A stretch of 64,000 nt of DNA from Cycas panzhihuaensis (lineage: Eukaryota > Cycadophyta), in the NCBI GenBank assembly GCA_023213395.1, contig CM041465.1, positions 155,689,741 to 155,753,740 of the forward strand. The letters run 5' to 3'. Below the pieces are notes generated by a model. That model was not told where the DNA came from and searched no databases. It saw only the letters and a list, made by a program, of their open reading frames with translations. The position numbers and the translations under genes are program-made. Positions 35,214-47,922 of the stretch are shown here, piece after piece; the stretch's first letter is position 1; the number at the start of each line of letters is the position of its first letter.

Positions 35214-35780
35214 AATAGTGAAAGGTCATTTTGAGAAAATCTATTCCATGAGGTCTTCATTTGAACCTCATTATTATATTAAATTTTAAATGACACTTTT
35301 GTAGGAAAACTCTTATGGGGAATAAAACTCATGGACTTTTTAAGATCTATAGTCCATTTTATAAATCAAAATGGCTAAGGTGGCTCTTTGATATAGCCTG
35401 ATAGCTTAATAACTCAAATGTGCAGCTTAATCTACTAAGTCTCCATATACTATTTAGTCATACCCTATGCCCTTCATGCCCTTTCATTCATTCTAATTTT
35501 CTAAACCCTTCTCCCTTATCCTTTTATGCCTACATGGGATTTTTACAAATAGGATAAGGCAAAGACTTACTCTTATTCTTCCATGCCCATAAGGGGTATT
35601 CACAAATAGAATAGAGTATGATGATCCTATCACCATCTTCTTTAATCAGTTAAAGATAGAGGCCCTAAGGTTGAGCTACCTTTAGAACTATTTAAACTTC
35701 ACATTTTGTAGAAGTTTAGTGATGATATCAGCTATTTGATCTATTATGGGTAGTATTCTAGTTAAATTGTGTCATCATGA
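35214..35780 (-). pseudogene. A3 RNase H C-terminus and 3' UTR
   Basis: From 35780 leftward the minus strand encodes LIHDDTI and then a decayed DIFTKPL-like end, completing the RNase H whose upstream half is at 43267 onward. The rest is 3' UTR with the family 55-57-bp repeat in decayed form (about 35500-35620). Confidence 0.75.
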
Positions 35781-35785
35781 ATAAG
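35781..35785. other. Target-site duplication ATAAG of A2, left
   Basis: ATAAG is repeated at 43262-43266 directly outside the A2 LTRs. Confidence 0.93.
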
Positions 35786-36083
35786 TGAAAAGGGTTAATG
35801 ACATAAGGTCATTACATTAGTTGATTATTTCGAAAAAGGGTCTTAAGTGAACTTTAAATTAGATCACTTAAGTGAAATACACTTTCATGTGCATTATGTG
35901 TAATTTCATTTCACCTAACTCAAATGCTCCCTCTCTCAATATAAAAGTAAAGCTCAATGGAGGAGATTCATTCTTTACCTCCCCATTTTGTGAGAGCTAC
36001 TTTCTTTCTCTCAAGTCTCTCTTGCTCCCATGTTTGCCTTTGTGTTTAGTGCATGGAGATGAATGATAGATCCACTCTTTTCA
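35786..36083 (+). repeat. 5' LTR of A2 (298 bp)
   Basis: It runs TGAAAAGGGTTAATG ... CACTCTTTTCA. The TATA box TATAAAAG is at 35940-35947 and is the probable promoter. The open frame 35872-36066 lies within the LTR and is repeated in the 3' LTR; it has no known motif. Confidence 0.95.
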
Positions 36084-36085
36084 TG

Positions 36086-36097
36086 TGGTATCAGAGC
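36086..36097 (+). other. Primer-binding site of A2
   Basis: TGGTATCAGAGC, a full match to the Met-type plant site, 2 bp after the LTR. Confidence 0.95.
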
Positions 36098-38079
36098 TTG
36101 CTTCTTTCATATTCCCCACTTGCACTTGCAATGGAGCCATCACTTCCTTCTCCCCCACAATCCATGTGGTGAAGGAGATTGTGAAAGTGAATTTAGAAAC
36201 ATTTTCAAGTTATTATGATAGCATATTTTGTATTGTTTGCTTTTCCTTTCTTTGCAGGTTTGGAAGCATAATACAAGGAGTTGTAAGGCCCAAGGATTCC
36301 AATCCTTTGCTGGCCATTCATGCTATCTCATTCTTCTTTTTCTTTTCCCTTTTTGTCCATTTAACAAGGGAAATGTCAAAATTTTTCCAAAGATTTAGAA
36401 GAATGATTGTAAGGGAGTTTTACCCATTTTTTTAAAAGAATTTTGATCCATTGAAAATATCTATCATTGTATGCTCTCACCTTGCCCATATTGGGATCCT
36501 GGTGATCAAAAAATGATGGAAATTTCATATGGTATCATGTGTTAATGAGATATTAGCAAGATGAAATTTCTGCAGAAATGTAATTTGATTATTGAACTTA
36601 ACAGGTCTGCAAAATCATCTACAGAGATCCAATTGAAGTGATTCCAATTGTCAAAGATGGGGCTCTGAGTCTACTTTCCAGTGCAAAAATCATCACCTAA
36701 TTTGGATGTCGTATGAGGAAGTTATTGCTGTTTTAGTGAACAACAGTTATTTTTAGTAAGAATCGCAAAATATCATTTCCTAACTTTTCGCTGTCAAAAA
36801 CTTTCCAGAACTCATTTGGACCTGATTCCACTTCACGGAGATGAAGATCGAGTCTAGTTTGCAGACAAAAATCAGCACTCCATTTCGGCATCGTGGGAGA
36901 AAGTTATTGCAGTTTTAGTGAAGAGTACTTTTTTGTATTACAAAAAAAAGTGAAGAAATTTTCTTCCTTTTATAAGGCTTAAAGCCCATTGTAAAAGTGA
37001 GAAAAAACACCGGATCAGAGCAATATCCGGTGTCCTCACTCACTTATTATCATTGTATTTCAGCACTCTAAAATCACTCAAAGCAAGCACACCAAAGACA
37101 CTTCAAGCAAGCACTCCAAAAGCACTCCAAGCAAGCATTATTTTCAGTTAAATGTACGTTTGATGTAATTCGATAATCTTTCACTCTTCCTAAAAGCAAC
37201 GCATCACGACGCTATTTTCGCCATCTTGTACTGTTCACACACTCGCCAAGGTTGAGATACCTTGGTTGGCGTAATCTTAGTGCCATAAAGGAGGTGTGGG
37301 TTTCAAGTTGGGACCGGACTAAACCTAATATTGGTGAGGTTTGGTTAGCCATACCATCGTGCCTCAATCGGGATCATCCTAATAACCAACCGGGAAAACT
37401 GAAACTTTAATACAAGATTAAAATATACCCGATCCAATATCCATCATAGCCATGGGTATGCACGTACCACTCTTTAGAGGAGGTATATAGTTGCTCATTG
37501 GTGGGGGTGAACTGGATTGGGAGTACCCGTCTGCTTGTGACTTGGATTTCATCACCAAGCACGATTATGCGTATCGCGGGTGAAGGCCAAATTAATTCTA
37601 CTAGAAGCCTAGGCATCCGTTCAACAACCTCAACTACACGTTGGACACAAGTTAGAGGTTATTGGGTTGATTACGCATCCTACATTCGAGTTTCAAGTTG
37701 TGTAAACCCAATGATGTCAACTTCTACATTAGCTTACAATCTTGTATATTGATCACTTACTTATTTGTAAAAAGTGATCCATAGTGTAATCACAATCATA
37801 GTACTTCTCATATTCTCACAAGGCCAGTTAATATTTGCCACAAGTGTTAGTGGCAATTTTTATCATAGTGCTTCTCATATTCCTGCTACACAGTTAATAT
37901 TTGTCACAAGTGTTGGTGACTTTTCTCTAAGTTGCTCCTTCATCTTTGAGCAACCATTCTCACTTCTTCTTCCTTCTTCTACACTACTTCATTACATTTC
38001 CCATTTGTAAATAGTGATCGGTCATTTATTACCATCACTTTTATAGTCCCTTGTTCATTTCTTCCTTCTAAAAGACACA
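36098..38079 (+). other. Leader of A2
   Basis: About 2 kb of untranslated sequence colinear with the A1 leader. The tandem unit is present twice (ATCATAG at 37795 and 37862, period 67). The open frames 36085-36435 and 37498-37752 have no family match and are not conserved as frames in A1. Confidence 0.75.
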
Positions 38080-39020
38080 ATGTCTTCACAATTCAAGCAA
38101 AATGTGAACCGCATTCTAAAAGGGAAAGAAAATTGGGACATGTGGTTCATCGTGTCGTAAATGCCGCAAAGTATGAAGGTCTATGGAGAGATCACTTACA
38201 ACCTACACCACCATGCACAATACCACAATCGCTCAAAGCAGAGGTGCTCCAACCGCCTCCCATCAAGATGTAGCTAAACGCCAATGGGAACTTGATGATG
38301 ATAAAATCCGTGCAGGATATCGCTTGTCACCGATTATTCCTGCATAATCTCATTGATGAAGTCGTACATGATAAAGATGGAAAGTTCTTGAAGTTCTTAA
38401 GAAGAACTTTGACACTAAATCAGACTTAGAATTTGTTCACTTAGTGTCAAGATGAACAAATTGAAAATGCAAAAGGACATGCAAGTGAGACAATTAATCT
38501 CCTTCGTCAATCAAGCAAGCCATTGATAAAGATTTTAAAACTCAATGCATTACATGGGCTTTCTTGATTCACCATGTCTCCATATCCCGATTATAAAAAT
38601 CTATTGGGGAGTCTTCAATCCAAAGGGAACCTTAAAGACCCTAAACTTTGAGGATCTTCACGATAAGTTCATTGAATTTGATAAGACCTTTGATACCAAC
38701 TTTGCCACTACATCAGATCCAATTGATGCTGCTTTTGAAGTGGAAGAAGATCTTTGTTACACCAAAATCAAGGTCAATACTCTCAGAGGTGGTAATTCCC
38801 AAGGAAGAGGAAGAGGTAGACAACAAGGACAACGTCCTCTTAGTCAACAAGCTCCTCAATTCCAACAAAAATACCTCAAGGCCAAGGGCAAATAATCAAC
38901 TCGACCTAGATCCAAGAATCGAGACAATCCAAATACTAATACTTGACCGGAAATCAAACAATCGTGTGCCAAAGGTGTAATAGAAGAGGACATTATGCCA
39001 AAAATTGCGTAATCGCCACC
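38080..39020 (+). pseudogene. gag: gag of A2, frameshifted
   Basis: ATG at 38080 gives MSSQFKQNV. Frame breaks appear soon after: at about 38148-38160 one base is missing relative to A1, and two more single-base losses lie near 38440-38455. The CCHC zinc knuckle CQRCNRRGHYAKNC starts at 38967 with all four ligands, but an extra A within it shifts the frame before the last Cys. Its role is particle formation and RNA packaging. Confidence 0.87.
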
Positions 39021-42000
39021 AACAAACTACCAAGTTATGAGCAAATACCATGGTGCACATAATGTTGATAATACTTTTTGAAGATGCTTTTGGTGGAACG
39101 CAATTTGCTCATGCACACCTTCAAAGAATTGGGACCACTTCATCAAATGTTGTTGATAGATCCACTAAGTATATTGAGGCTCATTGTGGCTATGCTTATT
39201 CACTTTTGCCTTCACCACTTGGAGTTGCAAATAGTGCTACCTCAAATACTTCATCGTGGATCATGGATACTGAGCAACACAACACATGACTTGTCATCGC
39301 CAGCTCTTTCAAGATTTTGACTCAAGTTCGTGGTGTTGTACACATGGTCGACAAATCATCTCGGCCCAAGAAGGACTTGGAGCTTTTGCCGAAACTCCTG
39401 TGCCTTCCAGATTTTACACTTGTTGATGTTTTATATATTCTCGCCCGGGCGTAATCGCCTCCCCGCCCACCCTTGTCTCTCGTGGATTTGATCTGAGTGT
39501 AACTGCAAACAATCAAACTCTCTGTGTCATTCACCCTCCTTCAAATGCTGTGGTTATGATCGGAATTCTTGATGGTAAACTTTTTTGCCTAACTGGCTCA
39601 CCACCCTCTGAAGTCAACTATGTTGATAATGAATTTGTTTTTACCACAACCCTGACTCCTCAAAAGTTGTCCCAAGCAGCTCTATGGCATGCTCGTATGG
39701 GCCATACCAAAATTGATCGGAAAAGAGAACTACAAGACCCTCTTCCTAGGTTGCCTAAGTTCCCCTCCAAGCCCTTTAAATGTGAAGCATGTATTATTGC
39801 TAAATCTCAAAGACAACCCTTTCCTCGTAGTTGGAAATCTACCCAACCTTGCCTTGTACACTTAGATATATGTGGTCCTATGCCCATCCCTTCTATCAAA
39901 TGTATGGTACTATATTACTTTCATTGATGATTTTACCAAGAAAGTATGGGTTACTTTTCTTGCAAAGAAAGATGAAGCTTTTTCTATGTTTCAAGCTTTC
40001 AAGGCCCGCGTGGAAAATGAATCGATTCAAGATCAAAATACTCGTGGACCCATAATGGTGGCGAGTACACATCCAATGAGTTTGAATCGCACCTACGCCA
40101 ACGTGGAATCAAACATCGCACCACTATTGCGTGTACACCCCAAAGAAATGGAGTTGCCGAGCGTATGAACAGACCATCATGAATATGGCTCGTGCATCTT
40201 TGGTATATAAGAATGTCCCTATCTATCTTTGGGTTGAGGCTATCCGGACTGCTGTATTGCATCAACACCGTTAGTCCCTCCAAGCTCTACCTCTCCACAT
40301 GAAATGTGGTATGGACAAACCCCTCTATCTCGTGACTTGAATTTTTGGCTCTACTTGTTATGCTCATATTTTGCAGAACATAGAAATAAGCTCCAAGATA
40401 GAGCCATCAAAGGCATCTTTGCTTGATACCCTATGGACAAAAAGGGATACAAGGTTTTATACCTTCAGAGCGCAAAATCATCATCACTAGAGATGTTATC
40501 TTTGCAGACCAAGATCAATTACTCGACTTGACTCCAAGACGCCTTCATATCGATTTAATGATGCTACCGAATTTGATGTCCAGATTCCAAAATTTAGGGG
40601 AGATCTTTGAATGATGCTTAAAATCTTGAATCGACAATAGAGCCTCGGAGGATACAAGTTGTGACTCAATCCAATATGTATACATCCAAAGACCATCATT
40701 TGTGAATAGCCAAGTTGACAAAGGCAAAGCCATAGCGAAGGATCATCTTCTCCAACATCCGTGGTCGGCCCATCTTCTCCAAAGATCGCCAACTTCCTCC
40801 GCCAAATATTTCACATGATCTTTTCGGGATCAAAACGAAGACTAAGAGGTTGTGGAAATGAAAACCTCATTCCCAACTCGAGGTTTTCGTGAAGCCTACC
40901 ACCACACAAGGACATGCGACTGATGAGGTAGGCAAACCGGCACTAGAAGTGCCCATAGAGCAAGGATGCATAAATCACTTTCCGCTGAGCTTGAACCAAC
41001 AGAATCGCATCTTGCTCTTAATGAAGAGCCCCTAACGCATCAAGAAGTCAGAAGCATGCGACTTGGAGAAATGCCATGAATGAAGAGTATCAATCTCTTA
41101 TTAAGAATCCAGACATGGGAGCTTGTTGATCTACCACTTGGAAGAAAGGTAGTTCAAAATAAATGGGTGTTCAAAACAAGTATAGATCGGATGGCACCCT
41201 AGAAAACACAAGGCGAGGTTGGTAGAAAAGGATTCACGCAAAGGGAAGGCATTGACTACACCGAAATATTTGCTCCTACAACCAAGTGGCCTACAATCGA
41301 ACTCTAATAGCCTTGGGCGCTCAGCGTGGTTGGAAAATCCACCAACTCGATGTTAAGACCGCATTTCTCAATGGGGACCTTAAAGAAGAAATTTACATGG
41401 CTCACCCGTAGGATACGAGATTGACGGTCAGAGCATAAAGTTTGTAGGCTCAAAAGTCCTCAGACGGCCTAAAGCAAGCCCTCGTGCTTGGTTTACCAAG
41501 TTGTCTGAAAGAATGAGGCAACTTGGATATGAGGTTTGTGACTATCAAGATATTGATGCAACATTATTCATCAAGCGCCAAAATGATAAAGTCACTTACC
41601 TCTTAATCTTTGTGGATGACATGCTCATAACGAGGAATAGTGAACAGGTAATCAGCCAACTGAAGAAGGACCTTACTAAAACTTTTGAATTGTCTGACCT
41701 CGGGTTGATGAAATATTACTTGGGAATTGAAGTAACTCAAAAGGATGGCAAAATCTTTCTCCCAAGAAAAATATATCAACGATCTTCCGACAAAGTTTCG
41801 GTTGGAAGGTGCTCGACCGGTGGATACACCTATGGAGCCTAATATTAAGCTCTCATTGATGGTGACAATAGGGAGGCAGACGCAACACTCTGAGGCAACT
41901 TGTAGGTAGTCTCATCTATACTACCAACACAAGGCCGGATATTGCACACTGTCAAGATTCTTGCAAGATTCATGACAAATCCTAAGCGTAATCATTGGCA

Positions 42001-42512
42001 AGTCGCAATACGAGTGTTGAGGTACCTAAAGACGACTAGCAAATATGGTCCATTGTATGAACCCAATGCGTAATTTAAACTTTATGCATACATGCACTCG
42101 ACTTTCTTGGGAGATAAAGACACAGGAAGATCTACGTCTGGTACGTAACATTTCTTGAACAAAGACCAATATCATGGAGATCCGTAGAAGAAAAGATAGT
42201 TGCACTCAACCTCAAGCCGAGTACATCACGCTTCTGAGACGAGCAAGGAGGTGATATGGCTTCGAAAATTGTTGAATACATTAAATGCCACCCAAACAAG
42301 TTCTACTAGCTTACATGTAGATAATCAATCTACAATCCAGATGGCTAAAAATCCTCAGATTTCATGATCGTACCAAACATATAAGTACAAAAGTCCACGG
42401 ATTAGAGAACTAGTTCATGATGGCATAATTCAATTGAGTACCGCCCACGCCAGATCAAGTGGCGTATATCTTCACCAAACCACTAAAAAGGTAAAGTTTG
42501 AATAGTTAAAGC
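39021..42512 (+). pseudogene. pol: pol of A2 (protease, integrase, RT, RNase H), frameshifted
   Basis: Protease at about 39250-39290 (WIMDT, then a one-base loss where DTGAT is expected). Pre-integrase LWHARMGH, CEACIIAKSQRQPF at 39550-39830; integrase core HLDICGPMP and FIDDFTKKVW at 39850-39950. RT at about 41220-41840, with IFVDDMLITRN (about 41610) and MKYYLGIEV. RNase H from about 42180 shows decayed blocks and ends near ...FTKPL at 42470-42485. Domain order and motifs are typical of Copia; most breaks are single-base indels rather than stops. Confidence 0.9.
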
Positions 42513-42963
42513 AACTCAAATTTAGGGCCTCCATCTCGATCGATTGAAGGAGATGACAATAGGACCATCATACTGTCTCATTCGTGAAAACCCCTTGTGG
42601 CGCGAAGGACAAGGGTAAGTCTATGCTCTATCCCATTCGTGAAAACCCGATGTGGGCGCGAAGGATAAGGGTTGTATCATTTTGGAAAATCTAACTGTGA
42701 AAACCACGAAGGGCATGGGGATGACCAAATGGTATATGGAGACTCAAGAGATTTCACTACAAAATTTATCAGATCGATTGGCTATCCGCTACATTTAAAG
42801 AGTCGCTGAGCCAAAGTTAGTAGATTAGAAAATTTGTGGGTTTTCTTCCCCATGAGGGTTTCCCACAAAAGTATCATACTAGTTTGCTTTGTAAGAGGCT
42901 CAAATGAAGACCTCATAGGATATAAAATAGAATGAAATGACCTTCTACCATTAAGGGGGAGAT

Positions 42964-43261
42964 TGAAAAGGGTTAATGACATAAGGTCATTACATTAGTT
43001 GATTATTTCGAAAAAGGGTCTTAAGTGAACTTTAAATTAGATCACTTAAGTGAAATGCACTTTCATGTGCATTATGTGTAATTTCATTTCACCTAACTCA
43101 AATGCTCCCTCTCTCAATATAAAAGTAAAGCTCAATGGAGGAGATTCATTCTTTACCTCCCCATTTTGTGAGAGCTACTTTCTTTCTCTCAAGTCTCTCT
43201 TGCTCCCATGCTTGCCTTTGTGTTTAGTGCATGGAGATGAAGGATAGATCCACTCTTTTCA
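42964..43261 (+). repeat. 3' LTR of A2 (298 bp)
   Basis: It follows the polypurine tract AAGGGGGAGAT, ends CACTCTTTTCA and is followed by ATAAG. It has the same length as the 5' LTR, with about three base differences. TATAAAAG is at 43118-43125. Confidence 0.95.
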
Positions 43262-43266
43262 ATAAG

Positions 43267-46177
43267 TTCTCTAATCTTGTGGACTTTCGTACTTATGTGT
43301 TTAGTACGATCATGAAATATAGGATTTTTCGCCATGTGGATTGTTGATTAATTATCCATATGAAGGCCGATAGGACTTATTTGGGTGATATTCAATGTTT
43401 CCAATAATTTTCTAAGCCATATCACCTCCTTGTTGGTCTCAGAAGAAATAATGTATTCAACTTTGGCAGTTGAATCATTAACTATCTTCTATCGTCTAGA
43501 TCTCCATGATATTAGTGATGTTTCAAGAAACGTTATATACCCAGACGTAGATCTTCCTATATCTTTATCTCCTATAAAGTCTAAATCTATGTATACAGAA
43601 AGCTTAAATTCATTATTAGGTTCATACAATAAACCAAATTTGTTGGTTGTCTTTAGGTATTTTAACAGTCAAACTGTAGGCTGCTAGTGACTCTGCTTAG
43701 GATTTGTCATGAATTGTACAAGAATACTGACAAAGTGTGTAATATCTGGCCTTATATTGGTAGTGTAGATGAGACTACCTATAAGTTTCCTGTAGAGTGT
43801 TACATCTACCTCCCTAGTATTGCCATCAACTAAGAGTTTGGTATTGGGGTCCATAGGTAAAGCCACTGGTTAAGCATCTTCTAATTGAAACTTGGTTAGA
43901 AGATCATTGATGTATTTTTCTTGGGAGAGGAAAATTTTTCTATTCTTTTGCATTACTTCAATTCCTAAGTAATATGTCATCAAGCCGAGGTTAGACAATT
44001 CGAACATTTTGCCAAGGTCCTTTTTTAGCTAGCTTATTGCCTATTTACTATTACTTGTTATTAGCATATCATCCACAAAGATTATGCGATAAGTGATTTT
44101 ATCTTTTTGGTGCTTGATAAACAATGTTACATCAGTATCTTGGTAGTCACAATCCTTGTATCCAAGTTGGCTCATTCTTTTAGACAACTTGGTAAACCAA
44201 GCACAAAGGTTTTGTTTAAGGTTGTACAAGGACTTTCTAAACCTGTAAACCTTATGCTTTTAACTTTCAATCTTATATCCTTCTAGTTGAGCCATATAAA
44301 TTTCTTTCTTAAGATCTCCATTGAGAAACACAGTCTTAATATTGAGCTGGTGGATTTTAGAATCCTGTTGAGCAATTAAGGTCACAAGAGTTCTAATTGT
44401 AGGCCACTTGGTTATAGGTGCAAAGACTTCAGTGTAGTCGATGCCTTCGCCTTATGTGAATTCTTTAGCTACTAACATCGTCTTATATTTTTCAAGGGTG
44501 CCATCTAATCTATATTTATTTGTTAGCACTCATTTATTTTGAACTACCTTTCTACCAAGTAGTAGATCAATGAGCTCCTATGTACCATTTTTTATAAGAG
44601 ATTAGTATTCTTCATTCATGGCATTTCTCTAAGTTGTATGATTTATAGCTTCTCGGTATATTAGGGGCTCTTCTTTAAGAGTAAGGTGTAGTTTTGTAAG
44701 TTCAAGATCATTATATAATGATTCCTACATCCTTGTCCTATGGGTACTTCAAGTGTCAGTTTTGCCCACCTCATCTGGTCGTATATCCTTATTAAGCTGG
44801 TAGGCTTCATGAGATCCTTGAGTTGGGAATGAGGTCCCCATTTTCTCAACTTCTTGGTTCTCATCTTATTCATTAAAATGATCATTTTGTGAGGAGGATG
44901 TTGATATGCCTTAAGAAGATGGTCCTTCTACCACTATTTTACCTTTGTCAACTGAAGATGGAGAGGATGATTCTTCTATAATGGCTTTGCCTTGTCAACT
45001 CTGTTATCTTCAAAGGATGGTGTTAGATGTGTATTTATCGGTTCAGAGTCACAACTTGTATCCTTTGAGGCTCTATTGCCAACTTCTAATATTTGGAGTA
45101 ATTTATGTTTGTCCCTCCCCCCCCTTAAATGTTAGAATCTGAGCATCATACTAGATAATATTATTATAGCAATGTGAGGGTATTTTAGAGTCTAGTCTAA
45201 GCAATTGATCCTCTATCTCTGTAAAAATAATATCTCTATTAACAATGATTTTTTGTTGTAAAGGTATAAAGACCTTATACCCTTTCTTATGCATTGGGTA
45301 TCCAATAAAGATGACTTTAAGTGCCCTTAGCTAGAGTTTATTTTGATTTGTATCCAAAATGTGGGCATAGCATATAAAGGCAAAAAATTTGAAGTAGTGA
45401 ATAATGGGAGCTTATCCTAACCATTTTTTATTAAGTGATTATGCTTCCTTTAATGGGCTAATAGCATCGATATAATAAATAACTATAAAATTACTTTGGC
45501 CCATAGGTAGGCAGGTATATTTTTATATACCAACATAGCTCAAGCCATGTTTATGATTGTCCTATTTATGCACTTGGTAATGCCATTTTGTTGTGGGGTA
45601 TCTACTACTACTGTTTGATGCTTGATGCCATTGTCTCGAAGGTAGCTTTCAAACTCATATGAGGTATATTTGCCATCGTGATCAGTTCAAAGACATTTAA
45701 GTTGATAACCTGACTCTTTTTTAGTGTAGACTTTGAATTCTTTGAATACATGAAAGGCTTCATCCTTCTTATGTAGAAAATCTACCCATACTTTTCTAGT
45801 GAAATCATCAATGAAAGAGATATAATATAATTTACCCTTCAGTGAAGAAATGGGCATTGGTCTGCACATATTAGAGTATGCCAATTATAATGGATGGCTT
45901 GATTTCCACTAACTTTTGGGAAAGGGTTGTCAACGAGATTTGGCAATGATACAAGCTTCACATTTAAAGGGCTTAGAGGAGAACTTTAGAAGATTTGGAA
46001 GAGTGTTACAAAGATCTCTAATTCTGTCAATGTGAACACGGCCCATGTGAGTATGCCAAAGGGCTTCTGGTGACAACGTTGGATGGGTCAAAATGGAATT
46101 AAATGTAAATTCTTCATCAGCATAAGGGCTTTAGGCATAATGGGCTTCAGAAGATGGAGAGCCATTTAGTAGAAAGA
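43267..46177 (-). pseudogene. pol: A3 integrase, RT and RNase H (middle part of pol)
   Basis: Reading leftward from the R5 junction: pre-integrase ALWHTHMGR and CEACIIAKS (about 46090-45930), integrase MCRPMPISSL and FIDDFTRKVW (45884-45700), TPQQNGITKCINRTI (about 45600-45540), RT KQNLCAWFTKLSKRM and IIFVDDMLITSN (44229-44041), MALPMDPNTKLL (43866), then RNase H up to HISTKVHKIREL at 43300-43267. It stops at the ATAAG site where A2 is inserted. Several frames and stops; non-functional. Confidence 0.9.
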
Positions 46178-46182
46178 GTTTT
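46178..46182. other. Target-site duplication GTTTT of R5, left
   Basis: GTTTT is repeated at 52810-52814. On the minus strand the A3 frame YLFGK before the insert joins KLFLLNGSP after it. Confidence 0.92.
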
Positions 46183-46582
46183 TATAACATAACCCTACCT
46201 TTCCTTAGTAAGAGGGAACCACCAACAAGTAAGGATTAGGGGTTTAGTAAGTTATGTGTATGGACCGTTAAGTCGTCTAATAAGATATAAGGCCGCTAGG
46301 GCCACTAATAGAGTTATGTGTATGGACCGCTAAGTCATCCAATAAGATGTAAGGCCACTAGGGTAACCAATAGAATCATTAAGGATGAAGACCCTTACTT
46401 GTGTATTTAAAGGGTTAAACCACTCGTAATGTATTGAGTATGATATCTTGAAAAGAGAAAGTACTTCGGTACTCATTTTGGTGATCCATTTTCTATGATA
46501 TACTTGTGCATTCGTATTATTTGGCTTCATTTTTGCTAATAATCACTTCTACAAGCCCAGATTTCTGAGAAGGAATGGTCCA
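46183..46582 (+). repeat. 5' LTR of R5 (400 bp) with an internal 62-bp duplication
   Basis: It starts TATAACATAACC (TG mutated to TA) and ends GGAATGGTCCA. A 62-bp unit beginning GTTATGTGTATGGACC is present twice, at 46251-46312 and 46313-46374; the 3' LTR has the same pair at 52478-52601. Confidence 0.92.
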
Positions 46583-46584
46583 AG

Positions 46585-46595
46585 TGGTATCAGAG
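46585..46595 (+). other. Primer-binding site of R5
   Basis: TGGTATCAGAG, 2 bp after the LTR end; initiator-Met type, as usual in chromoviruses. Confidence 0.92.
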
Positions 46596-47922
46596 TTGCA
46601 TTCGCGATCATGGGAAGCTACTCGAAATAGCAAATTTTTTTTTTCCTATATGATTGAGTACCCTCTCTCCCTAAGCAAAGATTGAGGAAAGACCTTCACC
46701 CAGTACTCTCTCTAAGAAGATTAAGGAACGATAGCAGGACAGATTAGAGGTCGCGAAGCAAAGGGGAATTTCGACCTTCAGGTACCGCAAGCAATTTATT
46801 TCTTCTACATTCAATTCAATTTTTAAGCTTTCCTTTTCTGCATTGGGTTATATTCCAAGGGTAGATAACACTGTTGGGTGGCTACCCTTTGTGTCCCCTC
46901 CCACCTCTCATTTCTGGGTAGATAACACCACTAGGCGGCTACCCAAGTAGTTAGGTAGAGACCTTGTACTGGGGGTCTTTAAAGATCATAAGGATATGTC
47001 ATTCTGGCTAAGCGCATCATGGCTTTGATGGCCCTTGCATGAAGGACTGGAGATAACACTCCTGAACCAAGCCCTGCATGTAACCTGCCATGTAAATGTC
47101 CCTCCACGCACCTCCAGGTATATAGGAGGACCCCTTTAGGATTCCAAAACCCTCCCTAGCGAAGAACTATCTACGGAAGTCTTGCAGTGTAGTGGTTAGT
47201 GGTTAGCGCCATGAAGTTACCGCCCCAAACTTACGCATCGAAGTTTATCAAGCAGCCTATAAGACCAAGCACACCTCATTCTGTAGTGGGTAGGACACAT
47301 CTGATCATTCACTGCTTCCCCTGCCCTAGTCTTAATCACAAGCCACTGACTGCCTAAATTTAAAACTTATCAAAACAGTCAACCCTCTAGAAAAAAAAAA
47401 AAAGGAAAAAGAGAGAGCAAAGAAGGAAAAATATATATATTAAAAATAAATAAAAAAAAGTAAAAAAAACTCCACTTAGCTCTTGCTCACAGTGTAAAAA
47501 AAAATACCCTTATAACTCATATACCTCAATTTGATCAGCATCTCGTAAGGGTCGTTTTGCACTAAGTTAGTCTATACCCTAATTTTCACTCTTTTTGTAC
47601 CTCGGCCACTAGTGGGCCCCACCACTCCAAATTCACCTTAAAACACATACATCCTATTTCAATAAGTTTTTTGTGCTCTTTCTAGTGGACTAAATATCTT
47701 GCTTATGTAATTTTGGGGTCAATAGGCTATAGACACCCCACATTCCCTTATTTGTCCCCTCTTTCCCATATAGCAGCTCCCTATTCTTATATCTCGTTCT
47801 TTCTCGAATCTGTCCCACTTCATTCTTTCCCTTCTTTCTACTTACTCCTGTTTCTTTAATCCCTTTCTTCAACTCCAATATCAAAAAATCAAACAGAAAA
47901 AATTTTTGAGTTAACTAATGAT
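46596..47922 (+). other. Leader of R5
   Basis: A 1.3-kb untranslated region. GGGTAGATAACAC...GGCGGCTACCC occurs twice near 46860-46890 and 46917-46946. Purine-rich A tracts lie at about 47390-47470. No coding motif seen; the minus-strand frame 47690-47884 has no support. Confidence 0.6.

Larger units (their letters stand above)
35786..43261 (+). mobile_element. Young Ty1/Copia element A2, nested in A3
   Basis: Complete structure: two 298-bp LTRs differing at about three positions, ATAAG duplications, Met-type primer-binding site, 2-kb leader, gag-pol and polypurine tract. It retains far more CpG than A1, as expected of a recent copy. Its gag-pol is nevertheless full of single-base indels. 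It sits in the RNase H coding region of A3 in opposite orientation. Confidence 0.95.

Noticed and set aside
35872-36066. 65-residue frame in the A2 LTRs (again at 43050-43247)
   Set aside because: It lies across the LTR promoter; the two copies are identical because LTRs are copied together.
35786-43261. A2 as an active autonomous element
   Set aside because: LTRs and structure fit, but gag-pol is broken by many indels, so it cannot encode its proteins as written.
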